From positions 1,860,001 to 1,924,000 of the forward strand of contig CAVUZG010000004.1 in assembly GCA_963745945.1 (NCBI GenBank): 64,000 nucleotides of DNA. The letters run 5' to 3'. The notes beneath the pieces are model-generated. The model did no database searches. It was not told the origin of the DNA and worked only from the letters and a program-made list of their open reading frames with translations. Every line of letters begins with the position of its first letter. Positions within the stretch are counted from its first letter, which is position 1. This DNA comes from DATFVA01 sp963745945. Its GTDB lineage: Bacteria; Bacteroidota; Ignavibacteria; Ignavibacteriales; Ignavibacteriaceae. Both the position numbers and the translations under genes were made by a program. Shown here one piece after another: positions 18,474 to 27,286 of the stretch.

Positions 18474-18500
18474 AAAGGTTGTGCGAAGGAGTGAACTTAA

Positions 18501-19124
18501 ATGATTTTCCCTTATGTGCCGGGGAAAAATGTTGAAGTTCCCGAAATCAATTATAAAAAAAGTCTGAAACTTCCTGTTGGTGAAACAGCACTCCTCATTG
18601 TTGATATGCAGAATGACTTTGTAAAAGAAGGTGGTTCTTTGATTGTTGAATCAGCAAAAGATACAGTTCCGGATATTAGATCTTTAATAAATAAAGCCCG
18701 AAAAAGCAAAGTGAAAGTTTGTTATACACAGGATACTCACTTTGAAGGCGATAAAGAATGGGAAATCTGGCCTGAGCACTGCAGAAAGGGAACTGAAGGC
18801 TGGCAGATAATTGATGAACTAAAACCTGAAAAAGATGAAATGGTTTTCCGGAAAAACCGGTATGACGGATTTTATGAAACAGGATTAGAACATTATCTAA
18901 GCCATGTCTGGAAAATTAAGAACCTGATTATAACAGGAACTGTTTCAAATATCTGCGTTGCACAAACTGCAGCTTCAGCAGGATTGAGATGGTATAATAT
19001 TGTTATTCCCGCGAACGGAATTTCCGCACAAACAGAATTTGATCAGGCTTTAACTTTAAGACAGGTTACTTTTTTATATGCCGGTTCTGTTGTAAAGGAT
19101 GCAAAGCATATTTCTTTCATTTAA
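18501..19124 (+). CDS. isochorismatase-family cysteine hydrolase (nicotinamidase-like)
   Basis: 207 residues. The catalytic triad is visible: D35 in LLIVDMQNDF, K118 in VFRKNRYDGF, and the nucleophile C152 in SNICVAQTA. YTQDTHFEGDKEWEIWPEHCRKGTEG is the segment that normally carries metal or substrate contacts. The overall pattern is close to nicotinamidase PncA, which makes nicotinate for NAD salvage, but bacterial PncA usually has DxHxxxH metal ligands, and here only DTH is seen. I therefore leave the substrate open. It follows ftsH by 27 bases with GAAGGAGTG before the ATG, so it is probably in the same transcript. Confidence 0.82.
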   Translation: MIFPYVPGKNVEVPEINYKKSLKLPVGETALLIVDMQNDFVKEGGSLIVESAKDTVPDIRSLINKARKSKVKVCYTQDTHFEGDKEWEIWPEHCRKGTEGWQIIDELKPEKDEMVFRKNRYDGFYETGLEHYLSHVWKIKNLIITGTVSNICVAQTAASAGLRWYNIVIPANGISAQTEFDQALTLRQVTFLYAGSVVKDAKHISFI

Positions 19125-19150
19125 ATAGTGTTGATTGAACTAACAACTGT

Positions 19151-19179
19151 TTGACAAAATGTAGTTTAACTTTATTAAT
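19151..19179 (+). promoter_or_regulatory. candidate sigma-70-type promoter of the pentose phosphate operon
   Basis: A consensus -35 TTGACA at 19151-19156 and an ATTAAT at 19174-19179 are 17 bases apart, upstream of the transketolase start. Weak -10 match; inferred only. Confidence 0.4.
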
Positions 19180-19224
19180 AAAATAAATACGATTTGAAAA
19201 TGATTTTAACTTATGAGGTTTACG

Positions 19225-21258
19225 ATGAGTGACACAGCTAAAACAACTGAAAAAATTTCTATTGAAGAAATGACAATTAATACAATACGTACTCTTTCAA
19301 TGGATGCGGTACAAAAAGCCGAGTCCGGACACCCTGGAACACCTATGGCGCTCGCTCCTTTAGCTTACGTATTGTGGAAAAAATTCTTAAAGTTTAATCC
19401 TAAAAATCCCGAATGGTTCGATCGAGACAGGTTTATTTTATCAAACGGTCATGCATCTATGCTACTTTATTCAATGTTATATCTCACCGGCTATGAGGTT
19501 TCACTTGATGATATGAAAAACTTTCGGCAATGGGGAAGTAATACTCCGGGACATCCCGAGTATGGATTGACACCGGGAGTTGAAACAACTACAGGTCCAT
19601 TAGGACAGGGAATAATGAATTCCGTGGGGATGGCGATTGCTGAAGCAAAACTTGCCGCAAAGTTTAACCGTGAGGGACACGATATAATAAATCACTTTAC
19701 TTATGCATTCTGCAGCGATGGTGACTTAATGGAAGGTGCATCAAATGAGGCAGCTTCTTTTGCAGGGCAGCAGAAATTGAACAAACTTATCTGGTTTTAT
19801 GATAATAACCATATCACTATAGAGGGAAACACAAATATTTCTTATGCAGATGATGTTGCAGAAAGATTTAAAGGCTACAACTGGCATGTTCAGGATATTG
19901 GTGATAATGCAAATGATATCGATACAATCACTGAAGCGATTGAAAATGCGAAGAATAAAAAAGACAAACCATCAATTATTATTATCCGTTCTCATATTGG
20001 ATATGGTGCGCCTGACAAACAAGATACTCCTGAAGCTCACGGTTCTCCTTTAGGAAAGGATGAAATTAAAGCAACAAAAGAATTCTATGACTGGCCTTCG
20101 AATGAACCCTTTTATGTTCCCGAAGATGTTCTCGATCATATGCGGGAAGCCGTTCAGCAGGGCGAAATTGAGGAAATCACCTGGAATTCAAAGATGGAAG
20201 ACTATCGTAAAAAATATTTACCCCTTGCTGATGAATTTCAAAGATATTTAAAGAGATCGCTGCCGGATGGATGGGATGAAAATATTCCGCACTTCAAACC
20301 GGCAGATGGACCAATGGCTACAAGGAAAGCTTCAAATAATGTTATAAATGGTTTTGCACAAGAAATTCCCTGGCTCATCGGGGGAAGCGCAGACCTTGCT
20401 CCTTCAACTAAAACTTTAATTGATAACTCTGATTACATAGAACCCGGCGATTATGATAACAGGAATATTGCCTGGGGAGTTCGAGAACATGCAATGTGTG
20501 CAGCCAGCAGCGGAATTTATCTTCACGGAGGATTAAGAGCTTTCACATCAACATTTTTTATCTTTACAGATTATGCCCGTCCTGCAATAAGACTCGCCGC
20601 TCTAATGGAGCTTCCTGTAATTTATGTTCTTACACATGATTCAATCGGACTCGGTGAAGACGGACCAACACATCAATCTGTAGAGCAGCTTGCTTCATTC
20701 AGGGCAATGCCTCATATGTGTGTAATTCGTCCTGCAGATGCAAATGAAACAGCATACGCCTGGCGTGCAGCACTTAAGCGCCAGTCGGGACCGACAATGC
20801 TTGTTTTAACCAGACAAAAACTTCCCGTATTCGATGGAAGAAAAGTTGAAAGTCCGGAGGGTGTTTTGAAAGGCGCTTATATAATATCAAAAGAAAAAAA
20901 AGATAAGCCGGACGTAATACTGATTGGAACCGGAAGCGAAGTTTCATTACTGCTGGATGCACAGAACAAACTTGCAGATGAAAATATAGATGCACGTGTT
21001 GTCAGTATGCCGAGCTGGGAATTATTTAAAGAACAGGATGAAAAATACAGAAACGAAGTTCTCCCGCCGGCAATAACCAAAAGACTGGCTGTTGAAACAG
21101 GAGCATCATTCGGCTGGTGCGAATGGGTCGGCAAAGAAGGAGATGTAATTGGAGTAGATAAATTCGGAGCAAGTGCTCCTTATAAAGATATTTTTGAACA
21201 CTATGGCTTCACTACAGAGAATGTAGTCAGCAGGACTAAAAAATTGTTAACTAAATAG
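19225..21258 (+). CDS. tkt: transketolase
   Basis: About 677 residues from ATG 19225, which has GAGGT nine bases upstream; the in-frame ATG 19213 has none. Thiamine diphosphate binding is shown by GHPGTPMALAPLAYVLW, SNGHASMLLYSML, the GPLGQG motif and CSDGDLMEGASNEAASFAG with the metal-binding NNHITIEG. The pyrimidine domain has GVREHAMCAASSGI and EDGPTHQSVEQLASFRAMP. Transketolase exchanges two-carbon units between ketose and aldose phosphates. It is the first gene of the pentose phosphate operon and full length. Confidence 0.96.
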   Translation: MSDTAKTTEKISIEEMTINTIRTLSMDAVQKAESGHPGTPMALAPLAYVLWKKFLKFNPKNPEWFDRDRFILSNGHASMLLYSMLYLTGYEVSLDDMKNFRQWGSNTPGHPEYGLTPGVETTTGPLGQGIMNSVGMAIAEAKLAAKFNREGHDIINHFTYAFCSDGDLMEGASNEAASFAGQQKLNKLIWFYDNNHITIEGNTNISYADDVAERFKGYNWHVQDIGDNANDIDTITEAIENAKNKKDKPSIIIIRSHIGYGAPDKQDTPEAHGSPLGKDEIKATKEFYDWPSNEPFYVPEDVLDHMREAVQQGEIEEITWNSKMEDYRKKYLPLADEFQRYLKRSLPDGWDENIPHFKPADGPMATRKASNNVINGFAQEIPWLIGGSADLAPSTKTLIDNSDYIEPGDYDNRNIAWGVREHAMCAASSGIYLHGGLRAFTSTFFIFTDYARPAIRLAALMELPVIYVLTHDSIGLGEDGPTHQSVEQLASFRAMPHMCVIRPADANETAYAWRAALKRQSGPTMLVLTRQKLPVFDGRKVESPEGVLKGAYIISKEKKDKPDVILIGTGSEVSLLLDAQNKLADENIDARVVSMPSWELFKEQDEKYRNEVLPPAITKRLAVETGASFGWCEWVGKEGDVIGVDKFGASAPYKDIFEHYGFTTENVVSRTKKLLTK

Positions 21259-21373
21259 TTACGGTTGTTTTTCAAAATTTAACTTGATTAAATTTACTGC
21301 CGGAGATACTTAAACAAATTTTAAAACCAAAACCTATAACAGGGCGCTGATTTTCTGAAAGGAGAAAATTTTT

Positions 21374-24205
21374 ATGAGCGTTTTAAATGAACTTATTAAT
21401 TACGGACAGAGTTATTGGCTCGATAATTTAACACGCGAAAAAATAAAAAAGGGAGAAATTAAAAAAAGAGTAACACAACAAGGTCTGAGAGGTATTACAT
21501 CAAACCCGAGTATTTTTAATAAAGCAATTTCAAAAGGAACGGATTACGATGCACAAATTAAAACGCTTGTTAAGGAAAAGAAAAATGTACAGGAAATTTA
21601 TGAGGCTTTAACAGTTAAAGATGTTCAGGATGCATGCGATATTTTAAGAACAGTTTACGATGAATCGGACGGAACAGATGGTTTTGTAAGTCTTGAGGTT
21701 TCTCCTTATCTCGCACGAGATACTGAAGGCACGATTGAAGAAGCAAGAAGATTATACTCGAAAGTAAACAGACCGAACTGTTTCATAAAAATTCCCGGAA
21801 CCGATGAAGGAATTCCCGCGATTGAGCAGTGTCTTTACGAGGGAATAAATATTAACATCACTCTTCTTTTTTCAATTCATAGTTATGAAGCAGTAGCATG
21901 GGCTTATATAAAAGCTCTTGAAAGAAGACTTGGTGAAGGAAAGGACATTAAAAATATTGCTTCGGTTGCAAGTTTCTTTTTAAGCAGAATTGATGTTCTT
22001 ACAGATCAGCTTTTGGGAACTTATATAATTCCTGAAAAAACAACAGGTGAACCAAGACCTGAAAATCTTTTAGGCAAAGCGGGAATAGCAAGCGCAAAAA
22101 TAGCCTACCAGAGTTTCAAAAATATTTTCTACGGTGAACGCTGGCATAAATTAGTGGATAATGGAGCGAGAGTTCAAAAACCTTTATGGGCGAGCACAAG
22201 TACAAAAGATCCTCTTTATTCAGATATACGTTATGTTGAAACTTTAATTGGACCGCATACAGTAAACACATTACCGGATGAAACGATTGATGCCTTTGCC
22301 AATCATGGAAAAATAATTGAGAATTCCATTGAAAAGGATGTTGATGAAGCCAGGAAATCATTCGAAGATCTCGGCAAGTTAGGAATTGACATTGATTTTG
22401 TTACACGCCAATTAGTTAATGAAGGAATAGAAAAGTTTATTTCGCCTTATGATAACCTGATGAAAACTCTGGCTGATAAAAGATCGCAATTTCTGTCTGA
22501 AAAAACCGGTTCACAGGAAATTAATTTCAGTAAAAATAAATCAGAAATAACTTCGGCTTTTAAATCAGTTAATGAAAAACAGATTGTAAGAAGAATATTT
22601 GCTAAAGATCCGTATGTGTGGAAATCTGGTGATGAAGAAACAAAAGCAATCCGTAATCGTTTGGGATGGTTAAACATTGAAGATTTTGTAGAACGTGCTG
22701 ATGATATCTTAAATTTTGCAAAAGAAATTAAATCAGAAAAGTTTAAATATGTTGTTCTGCTTGGTATGGGTGGAAGCAGTCTTTGCCCCGAAGTATCAAG
22801 AGAAACATTCGGATCTAAATCAGGTTATCCCCAATTATTGATGCTTGATAATACAGATCCTGCTGCTGTTAAAAATGTGGAATCACAAATTGCTCCTGAT
22901 AAAACTCTATTTATTGTTGCCAGCAAATCAGGGGGAACAACAGAAACTTTAAGTTTTGATCATTATTTCTTTAATCTTTTAAAAGAAAAAGGAATTGATA
23001 ACCCAGGGAAACACTTTATTGCAATAACTGATAAGAATACTTCGTTGCAGGATGAAGCAATGAATAGGGGTTTCAGAAAAGTGTTTACAAATCCAGAAGA
23101 TTACGGCGGAAGATATTCTGCTCTTTCTTATTTCGGAATTGTACCAATGGCTTTGATTGGAGTTGACATCAGAGAAATTCTTCACAATGCTCATCAAATG
23201 GAAATAAGCTGCGGTCCGTTTATTCCTTCTGAATCAAATCCTGCAATATCTTTAGGGACAACTCTGGGAATAAATGCACGACTCGGAAGAGATAAAGTAA
23301 CTTTCGTTCTATCAAGTTCAATCAACGCATTTGGCTACTGGGTTGAACAGCTTATTGCAGAAAGCACTGGTAAAGAAGGAAAGGGGATTCTGCCGGTTGA
23401 AGGTGAAGATTTAGGCAAACCGGATGTTTACAGTGATGACAGAATTTTTGTTTATCTGCATGCAGGGAATGATGAGAAACAAAATGATGAAAGAAAACTG
23501 AATGCATTACATAAAGCAGGTCATCCGGTGATAAAAATCGATTTGAAAAATAAGCTTGCTCTCGGTGCAGAATTTTTCAGATGGGAACTTGCTACAGCAA
23601 CTGCAGGAAAAATATTAAATGTTAATCCCTTTAATGAACCAAATGTTTCGGAAAGTAAAAAGAACAGCAAGGATTTATTAAGTGAATGGCAGTCTAAAGG
23701 AAATTTTGGAGAGGGTGAACCGGTAATTAGTCAAAATGATATTTCAATTTATTTTAACAGTGATACTGACTGGGCACCAAAAGGAAAAAGCCTGCCTTCA
23801 TTTTTAAACTCTTTTACAAAACTTGCAACATCTCCTGATTATCTTTCTATGCTTGCTTATTTTCTTCAGACTCCGCAAAGACAAAAGCTTCTGCATTCAA
23901 TCAGGATGAAATTAAGAAACAAATTAAAGGTTGCTACAACTCTTGGTTATGGTCCCAGATATATGCATTCAACCGGACAGCTACATAAAGGTGGACCAAA
24001 CAAAGGTGTGTTTATAATGTTCACTTATGAAGCTGAAGATGATTTACCAATTCCGGGTGAGGATTATGGTTTTGCGACTTTACAGAGAGCACAGGCACTT
24101 GGTGATTTTCGTTCTTTAAATGATAAAAACAGGCGCGTAATAAGAATACATCTCGGAAAAAATATTGAGCAGGCTTTGAAAAAAATAAATGACAGCCTTA
24201 AATGA
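21374..24205 (+). CDS. bifunctional transaldolase / glucose-6-phosphate isomerase
   Basis: 943 residues with AAAGGAGAAAA before the ATG. Residues 1 to about 365 are a transaldolase: GLRGITSNPSIFNKAIS, the Schiff-base Lys in NCFIKIPGTDEG, and SVASFFLSRIDVLTD. From about residue 400 follows a phosphoglucose isomerase: VVLLGMGGSSLCPEV, the sugar-phosphate loop VASKSGGTTETLSF, and GRYSALSYFG. The fusion is known from several bacterial groups and links the non-oxidative pentose pathway with glucose-6-phosphate supply for the zwf product four genes on. It overlaps the next gene as ATGA. Confidence 0.95.
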   Translation: MSVLNELINYGQSYWLDNLTREKIKKGEIKKRVTQQGLRGITSNPSIFNKAISKGTDYDAQIKTLVKEKKNVQEIYEALTVKDVQDACDILRTVYDESDGTDGFVSLEVSPYLARDTEGTIEEARRLYSKVNRPNCFIKIPGTDEGIPAIEQCLYEGININITLLFSIHSYEAVAWAYIKALERRLGEGKDIKNIASVASFFLSRIDVLTDQLLGTYIIPEKTTGEPRPENLLGKAGIASAKIAYQSFKNIFYGERWHKLVDNGARVQKPLWASTSTKDPLYSDIRYVETLIGPHTVNTLPDETIDAFANHGKIIENSIEKDVDEARKSFEDLGKLGIDIDFVTRQLVNEGIEKFISPYDNLMKTLADKRSQFLSEKTGSQEINFSKNKSEITSAFKSVNEKQIVRRIFAKDPYVWKSGDEETKAIRNRLGWLNIEDFVERADDILNFAKEIKSEKFKYVVLLGMGGSSLCPEVSRETFGSKSGYPQLLMLDNTDPAAVKNVESQIAPDKTLFIVASKSGGTTETLSFDHYFFNLLKEKGIDNPGKHFIAITDKNTSLQDEAMNRGFRKVFTNPEDYGGRYSALSYFGIVPMALIGVDIREILHNAHQMEISCGPFIPSESNPAISLGTTLGINARLGRDKVTFVLSSSINAFGYWVEQLIAESTGKEGKGILPVEGEDLGKPDVYSDDRIFVYLHAGNDEKQNDERKLNALHKAGHPVIKIDLKNKLALGAEFFRWELATATAGKILNVNPFNEPNVSESKKNSKDLLSEWQSKGNFGEGEPVISQNDISIYFNSDTDWAPKGKSLPSFLNSFTKLATSPDYLSMLAYFLQTPQRQKLLHSIRMKLRNKLKVATTLGYGPRYMHSTGQLHKGGPNKGVFIMFTYEAEDDLPIPGEDYGFATLQRAQALGDFRSLNDKNRRVIRIHLGKNIEQALKKINDSLK

Positions 24206-24813
24206 TAAAAATCTCAACCATTTTCTTTGATGTCGGAGGAGTTTGTTTATCAAACGGATGGGATAACATTGCAAGAAAAAAAGCGGCAAAACATTTTTTT
24301 CTTAATTATGAAGAAATGGAAAAACGACATAAATCTGTTTTTAAGAAATTTGAAAAGGGGAAATTACCACTTGAAGATTATTTGAATAAGGTTGTGTTCT
24401 TCGGTAAAAGAAATTTTGCCAAAGATGATTTTATAAGTTTTATGCATTCACAGTCAATTGAGTTTGGTTCAACAACAAAAATACTTAAGAAATTAAGCGC
24501 CGGAAAAAAATATCAGCTCGCAACAATTAATAATGAATCCCTTGAGCTGAACGGGTACCGCTTAAATAAATTTAATCTTGGCAAATATTTTTCCTGCTTT
24601 TTCAGTTCATGTTATCTTGGAACAAGAAAACCGGAAAAGGAAATTTTTTACAGAGCACTTAATATCATGCAAAAAGAACCCCGCAATTGTTTATTCATTG
24701 ATGACCGGGAAGAAAATATTCAATCAGCTCAGGCTGTTGGATTAAACACAATATGGTTGCAGAACCATAATGAGCTTAAAGAAAAACTTGAAGAATTTAA
24801 TATTGAAACTTAA
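24202..24813 (+). CDS. HAD superfamily hydrolase (phosphatase)
   Basis: 203 residues. Motif I is FFDVGGVCL (residues 8-16). The usual second Asp of DxD phosphatases is Gly-Gly here, as in the DxGGV subfamily (FDxGGV, HAD subfamily IA). Motif II is around TINNES, and motif III/IV is KPEKEIFYRAL then CLFIDDREENIQSAQAVGLNTIW. Its ATG overlaps the stop of the tal-pgi gene and gnd follows at 12 bases, so it is a true operon member. A role as a sugar-phosphate phosphatase or in metabolite clean-up is inferred from context only. Confidence 0.85.
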   Translation: MIKISTIFFDVGGVCLSNGWDNIARKKAAKHFFLNYEEMEKRHKSVFKKFEKGKLPLEDYLNKVVFFGKRNFAKDDFISFMHSQSIEFGSTTKILKKLSAGKKYQLATINNESLELNGYRLNKFNLGKYFSCFFSSCYLGTRKPEKEIFYRALNIMQKEPRNCLFIDDREENIQSAQAVGLNTIWLQNHNELKEKLEEFNIET

Positions 24814-24825
24814 TAAGGAGATATT

Positions 24826-25728
24826 ATGAAAATAGGACTGATCGGACTCGGAAAAATGGGCGGAAATATGCTCAAAAGATTAAAAGAAGATAAACATGAA
24901 ATTGTTGCATTCGATTTGAATAAAGATAATGTAAAGAAAGCAGTCAGCGATGGAGGAATTGGAGCTGATTCAATTGAAGATCTTGTTTCCAAACTTGAAA
25001 AACCCCGAAATGTCTGGATAATGGTTCCACACGGAAAACCAACTGATGAAACAATAGATAAGCTTTTAAATCTTCTGGATAAAGATGACTTAATAATTGA
25101 CGGTGGTAATTCACATTTTACTGAATCAATAAAGAATTCAGAAAAATGTGAATCTAAAGAGATTCATTTTGTTGATGCGGGTGTAAGCGGTGGAATATGG
25201 GGACTCAAAATCGGTTACAATTTAATGGTGGGTGGTCCGGAAAAAGCAGTTAAACGAGTTGAACCAATATTTATTTCTCTCGCACCGGAAAACGGTTACG
25301 CACATGTTGGTAAAAGCGGGGCAGGTCATTTTGTGAAAATGATTCATAACGCTCTTGAGTATGTGATGCTGCAGGGAATCGGAGAATCTTTTGAATGTAT
25401 GTCCCGATCTGATTTTAATATTAACCTTGAGCAAGTTGCAAAACTCTGGAATAACGGAGCAGTTGTGAGAAGCTGGCTGCTTGAGCTTGCTGCGGATGCT
25501 TTTAAGGAAGAAGGCAATACGCTGGATAAAATTGCACCCTACGTTGATGACTCAGGAACGGCGAGGTGGACTTCGGAATATGCGATTCAGAATGCAATAC
25601 CAGTACCTACAATTACACTTTCACTTTATGAAAGATTTGCATCGAGACAGGATGAAGCTTTTTCTGCAAAAGTAATTGCTGCCTTAAGAAACCAGTTTGG
25701 CGGACATGCTGTTAAGGAGGAAAAGTAA
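24826..25728 (+). CDS. gnd: 6-phosphogluconate dehydrogenase, decarboxylating, short form
   Basis: 300 residues with AAGGAGATATT before the ATG. IGLIGLGKMGGNMLKRL binds the cofactor. GGNSHFTESIKN, DAGVSGGIWGLKIGYNLMVGG and the catalytic Lys segment GKSGAGHFVKMIHNALEY are classic. It oxidises 6-phosphogluconate to ribulose 5-phosphate with loss of CO2. At 300 residues it is the short type (YqeC/GndA-like), lacking the long C-terminal helical extension of E. coli Gnd; short forms often prefer NAD, but an acidic residue (D in AFDLNKDN) after strand 2 is the only hint seen here. Confidence 0.93.
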   Translation: MKIGLIGLGKMGGNMLKRLKEDKHEIVAFDLNKDNVKKAVSDGGIGADSIEDLVSKLEKPRNVWIMVPHGKPTDETIDKLLNLLDKDDLIIDGGNSHFTESIKNSEKCESKEIHFVDAGVSGGIWGLKIGYNLMVGGPEKAVKRVEPIFISLAPENGYAHVGKSGAGHFVKMIHNALEYVMLQGIGESFECMSRSDFNINLEQVAKLWNNGAVVRSWLLELAADAFKEEGNTLDKIAPYVDDSGTARWTSEYAIQNAIPVPTITLSLYERFASRQDEAFSAKVIAALRNQFGGHAVKEEK

Positions 25729-25730
25729 AA

Positions 25731-27275
25731 ATGGCAGAAATGAATAATAATATTAATGAAATGATTGAGGTTCAGCAGCAGGGAATGCTTAAAGGTAATC
25801 CTCCTGACCCTTGTATAGTTGTTATATTCGGAGCTTCGGGAGATCTTGCTCATAAAGAATTAATTCCTTCTTTGTTTGCCTTGAAGTGTCATAAGCTTAT
25901 GCCCGAACAATGTGCAGTTATTGGGTTTTCACGTTCCGAATTTTCCAGTGCTGCTTTCAGAAAAGAAATGTACGAGGCAGTAAAAAAAGACAGCATCTGC
26001 GGCGAGGACAAATGGAATGAATTTGCTGAGAATCTTTTTTACATAGATGGAAATTTTAATGATGATGTTTCCAAATCATATGGAAAGCTTAAAAAGAAAA
26101 TTGAAGAGCTTCAGAAAAAACTTAACATCCCTGATAATATTTTATTTCACCTTTCAACTGCCCCGGCCTTCTATTCCACTATTGTTAAAAAACTTGGTGA
26201 ATCAGGATTATCTAAAAGCAACAGTGGATGGCGTAGAGTAATTATTGAAAAACCATTTGGTACCGATGAAAAATCTGCGCGTGAACTTGATAAAGAAATT
26301 CACGAAGTATTTGAGGAAAACCAGATATTCCGCATCGATCATTTTCTTGGAAAAGAGACGGTGCAGAATATGGTAGTATTCCGTTTTGCTAATCCCGGGT
26401 TCGAACCTATCTGGAACAGAAATTACATTGATAACATCCAGATTACAGTTGCAGAAGATATCGGGATTGGATCGCGGGCAGGCTTTTATGAAAAAACCGG
26501 CATCATCAGAGATATGATTCAGAATCATCTTTTTGAACTGTTATGCATAACGGCAATTGATCCGCCGGTTAATTATGATGGAGAATCATTAAGAAGTGAA
26601 ACTTTAAAAGTTCTTAACTCAATATGTAAAATAAACATTGAAGAAGATGTTGTGCTCGGGCAGTACAATTCAGGAAAGGTGCATGGAAAAGAAGCCAATG
26701 CTTATCGTGAAGAGAAAAAAGTTGAAAAAAATTCTATGACTCCGACATATGCCGCAATAAAGCTGACTCTTGATAACTGGCGATGGGCAGGAGTTCCGGT
26801 TTATCTCCGTACCGGGAAAAGAATGAAAGAAAAAGTCTCTGAAATTACAATTAAGTTCAAACCTACTCCTCACCTGATGTTTCCAATTCAAAAAGAAGAT
26901 GAAAAGAAACACAATCTTCTTTCATTCAGACTACAGCCGAATGAAGGAATCATTTACACTTTTACCGCAAAGCAGCCGGGTGCTGAACTTCAGCTGCGAC
27001 CAGTGAACCTGAATTTCAGATATGATAAAGCTTTTGGAATAAAAGAAACACCAAGCTCTTATCAATGGCTTATAAGAGATGCAATGCAGGGCGACCAGAC
27101 ATTGTTTCCGCATGCGGAATGGATTTATAAATCATGGCAGATTGTTGATCCAATTATTAAAAAATGGGAATCCGAACCATGGCTTGATTTTCCAAACTAT
27201 AAAGCCGGAAGCTGGGGACCAAAGGCAGCAGATAAACTGATCAAAAAAAATAATCGTGAATGGGTTATTGAATAA
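25731..27275 (+). CDS. zwf: glucose-6-phosphate 1-dehydrogenase
   Basis: 514 residues. The NADP site is VVIFGASGDLAHKELIPSLF. VIIEKPFGTD and the active-site RIDHFLGKETVQNM with its catalytic His are exact family motifs, and YLRTGKRMKEKVSEITIKFK lies in the beta-sheet domain. It catalyses the first, NADPH-making step of the oxidative pentose pathway, giving 6-phosphoglucono-lactone. Its start lies two bases after the gnd stop, with AAGGAGGAAAAG overlapping the gnd 3' end. No separate 6-phosphogluconolactonase gene is seen in the operon. Confidence 0.96.
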   Translation: MAEMNNNINEMIEVQQQGMLKGNPPDPCIVVIFGASGDLAHKELIPSLFALKCHKLMPEQCAVIGFSRSEFSSAAFRKEMYEAVKKDSICGEDKWNEFAENLFYIDGNFNDDVSKSYGKLKKKIEELQKKLNIPDNILFHLSTAPAFYSTIVKKLGESGLSKSNSGWRRVIIEKPFGTDEKSARELDKEIHEVFEENQIFRIDHFLGKETVQNMVVFRFANPGFEPIWNRNYIDNIQITVAEDIGIGSRAGFYEKTGIIRDMIQNHLFELLCITAIDPPVNYDGESLRSETLKVLNSICKINIEEDVVLGQYNSGKVHGKEANAYREEKKVEKNSMTPTYAAIKLTLDNWRWAGVPVYLRTGKRMKEKVSEITIKFKPTPHLMFPIQKEDEKKHNLLSFRLQPNEGIIYTFTAKQPGAELQLRPVNLNFRYDKAFGIKETPSSYQWLIRDAMQGDQTLFPHAEWIYKSWQIVDPIIKKWESEPWLDFPNYKAGSWGPKAADKLIKKNNREWVIE

Positions 27276-27286
27276 AAGGAAAAACC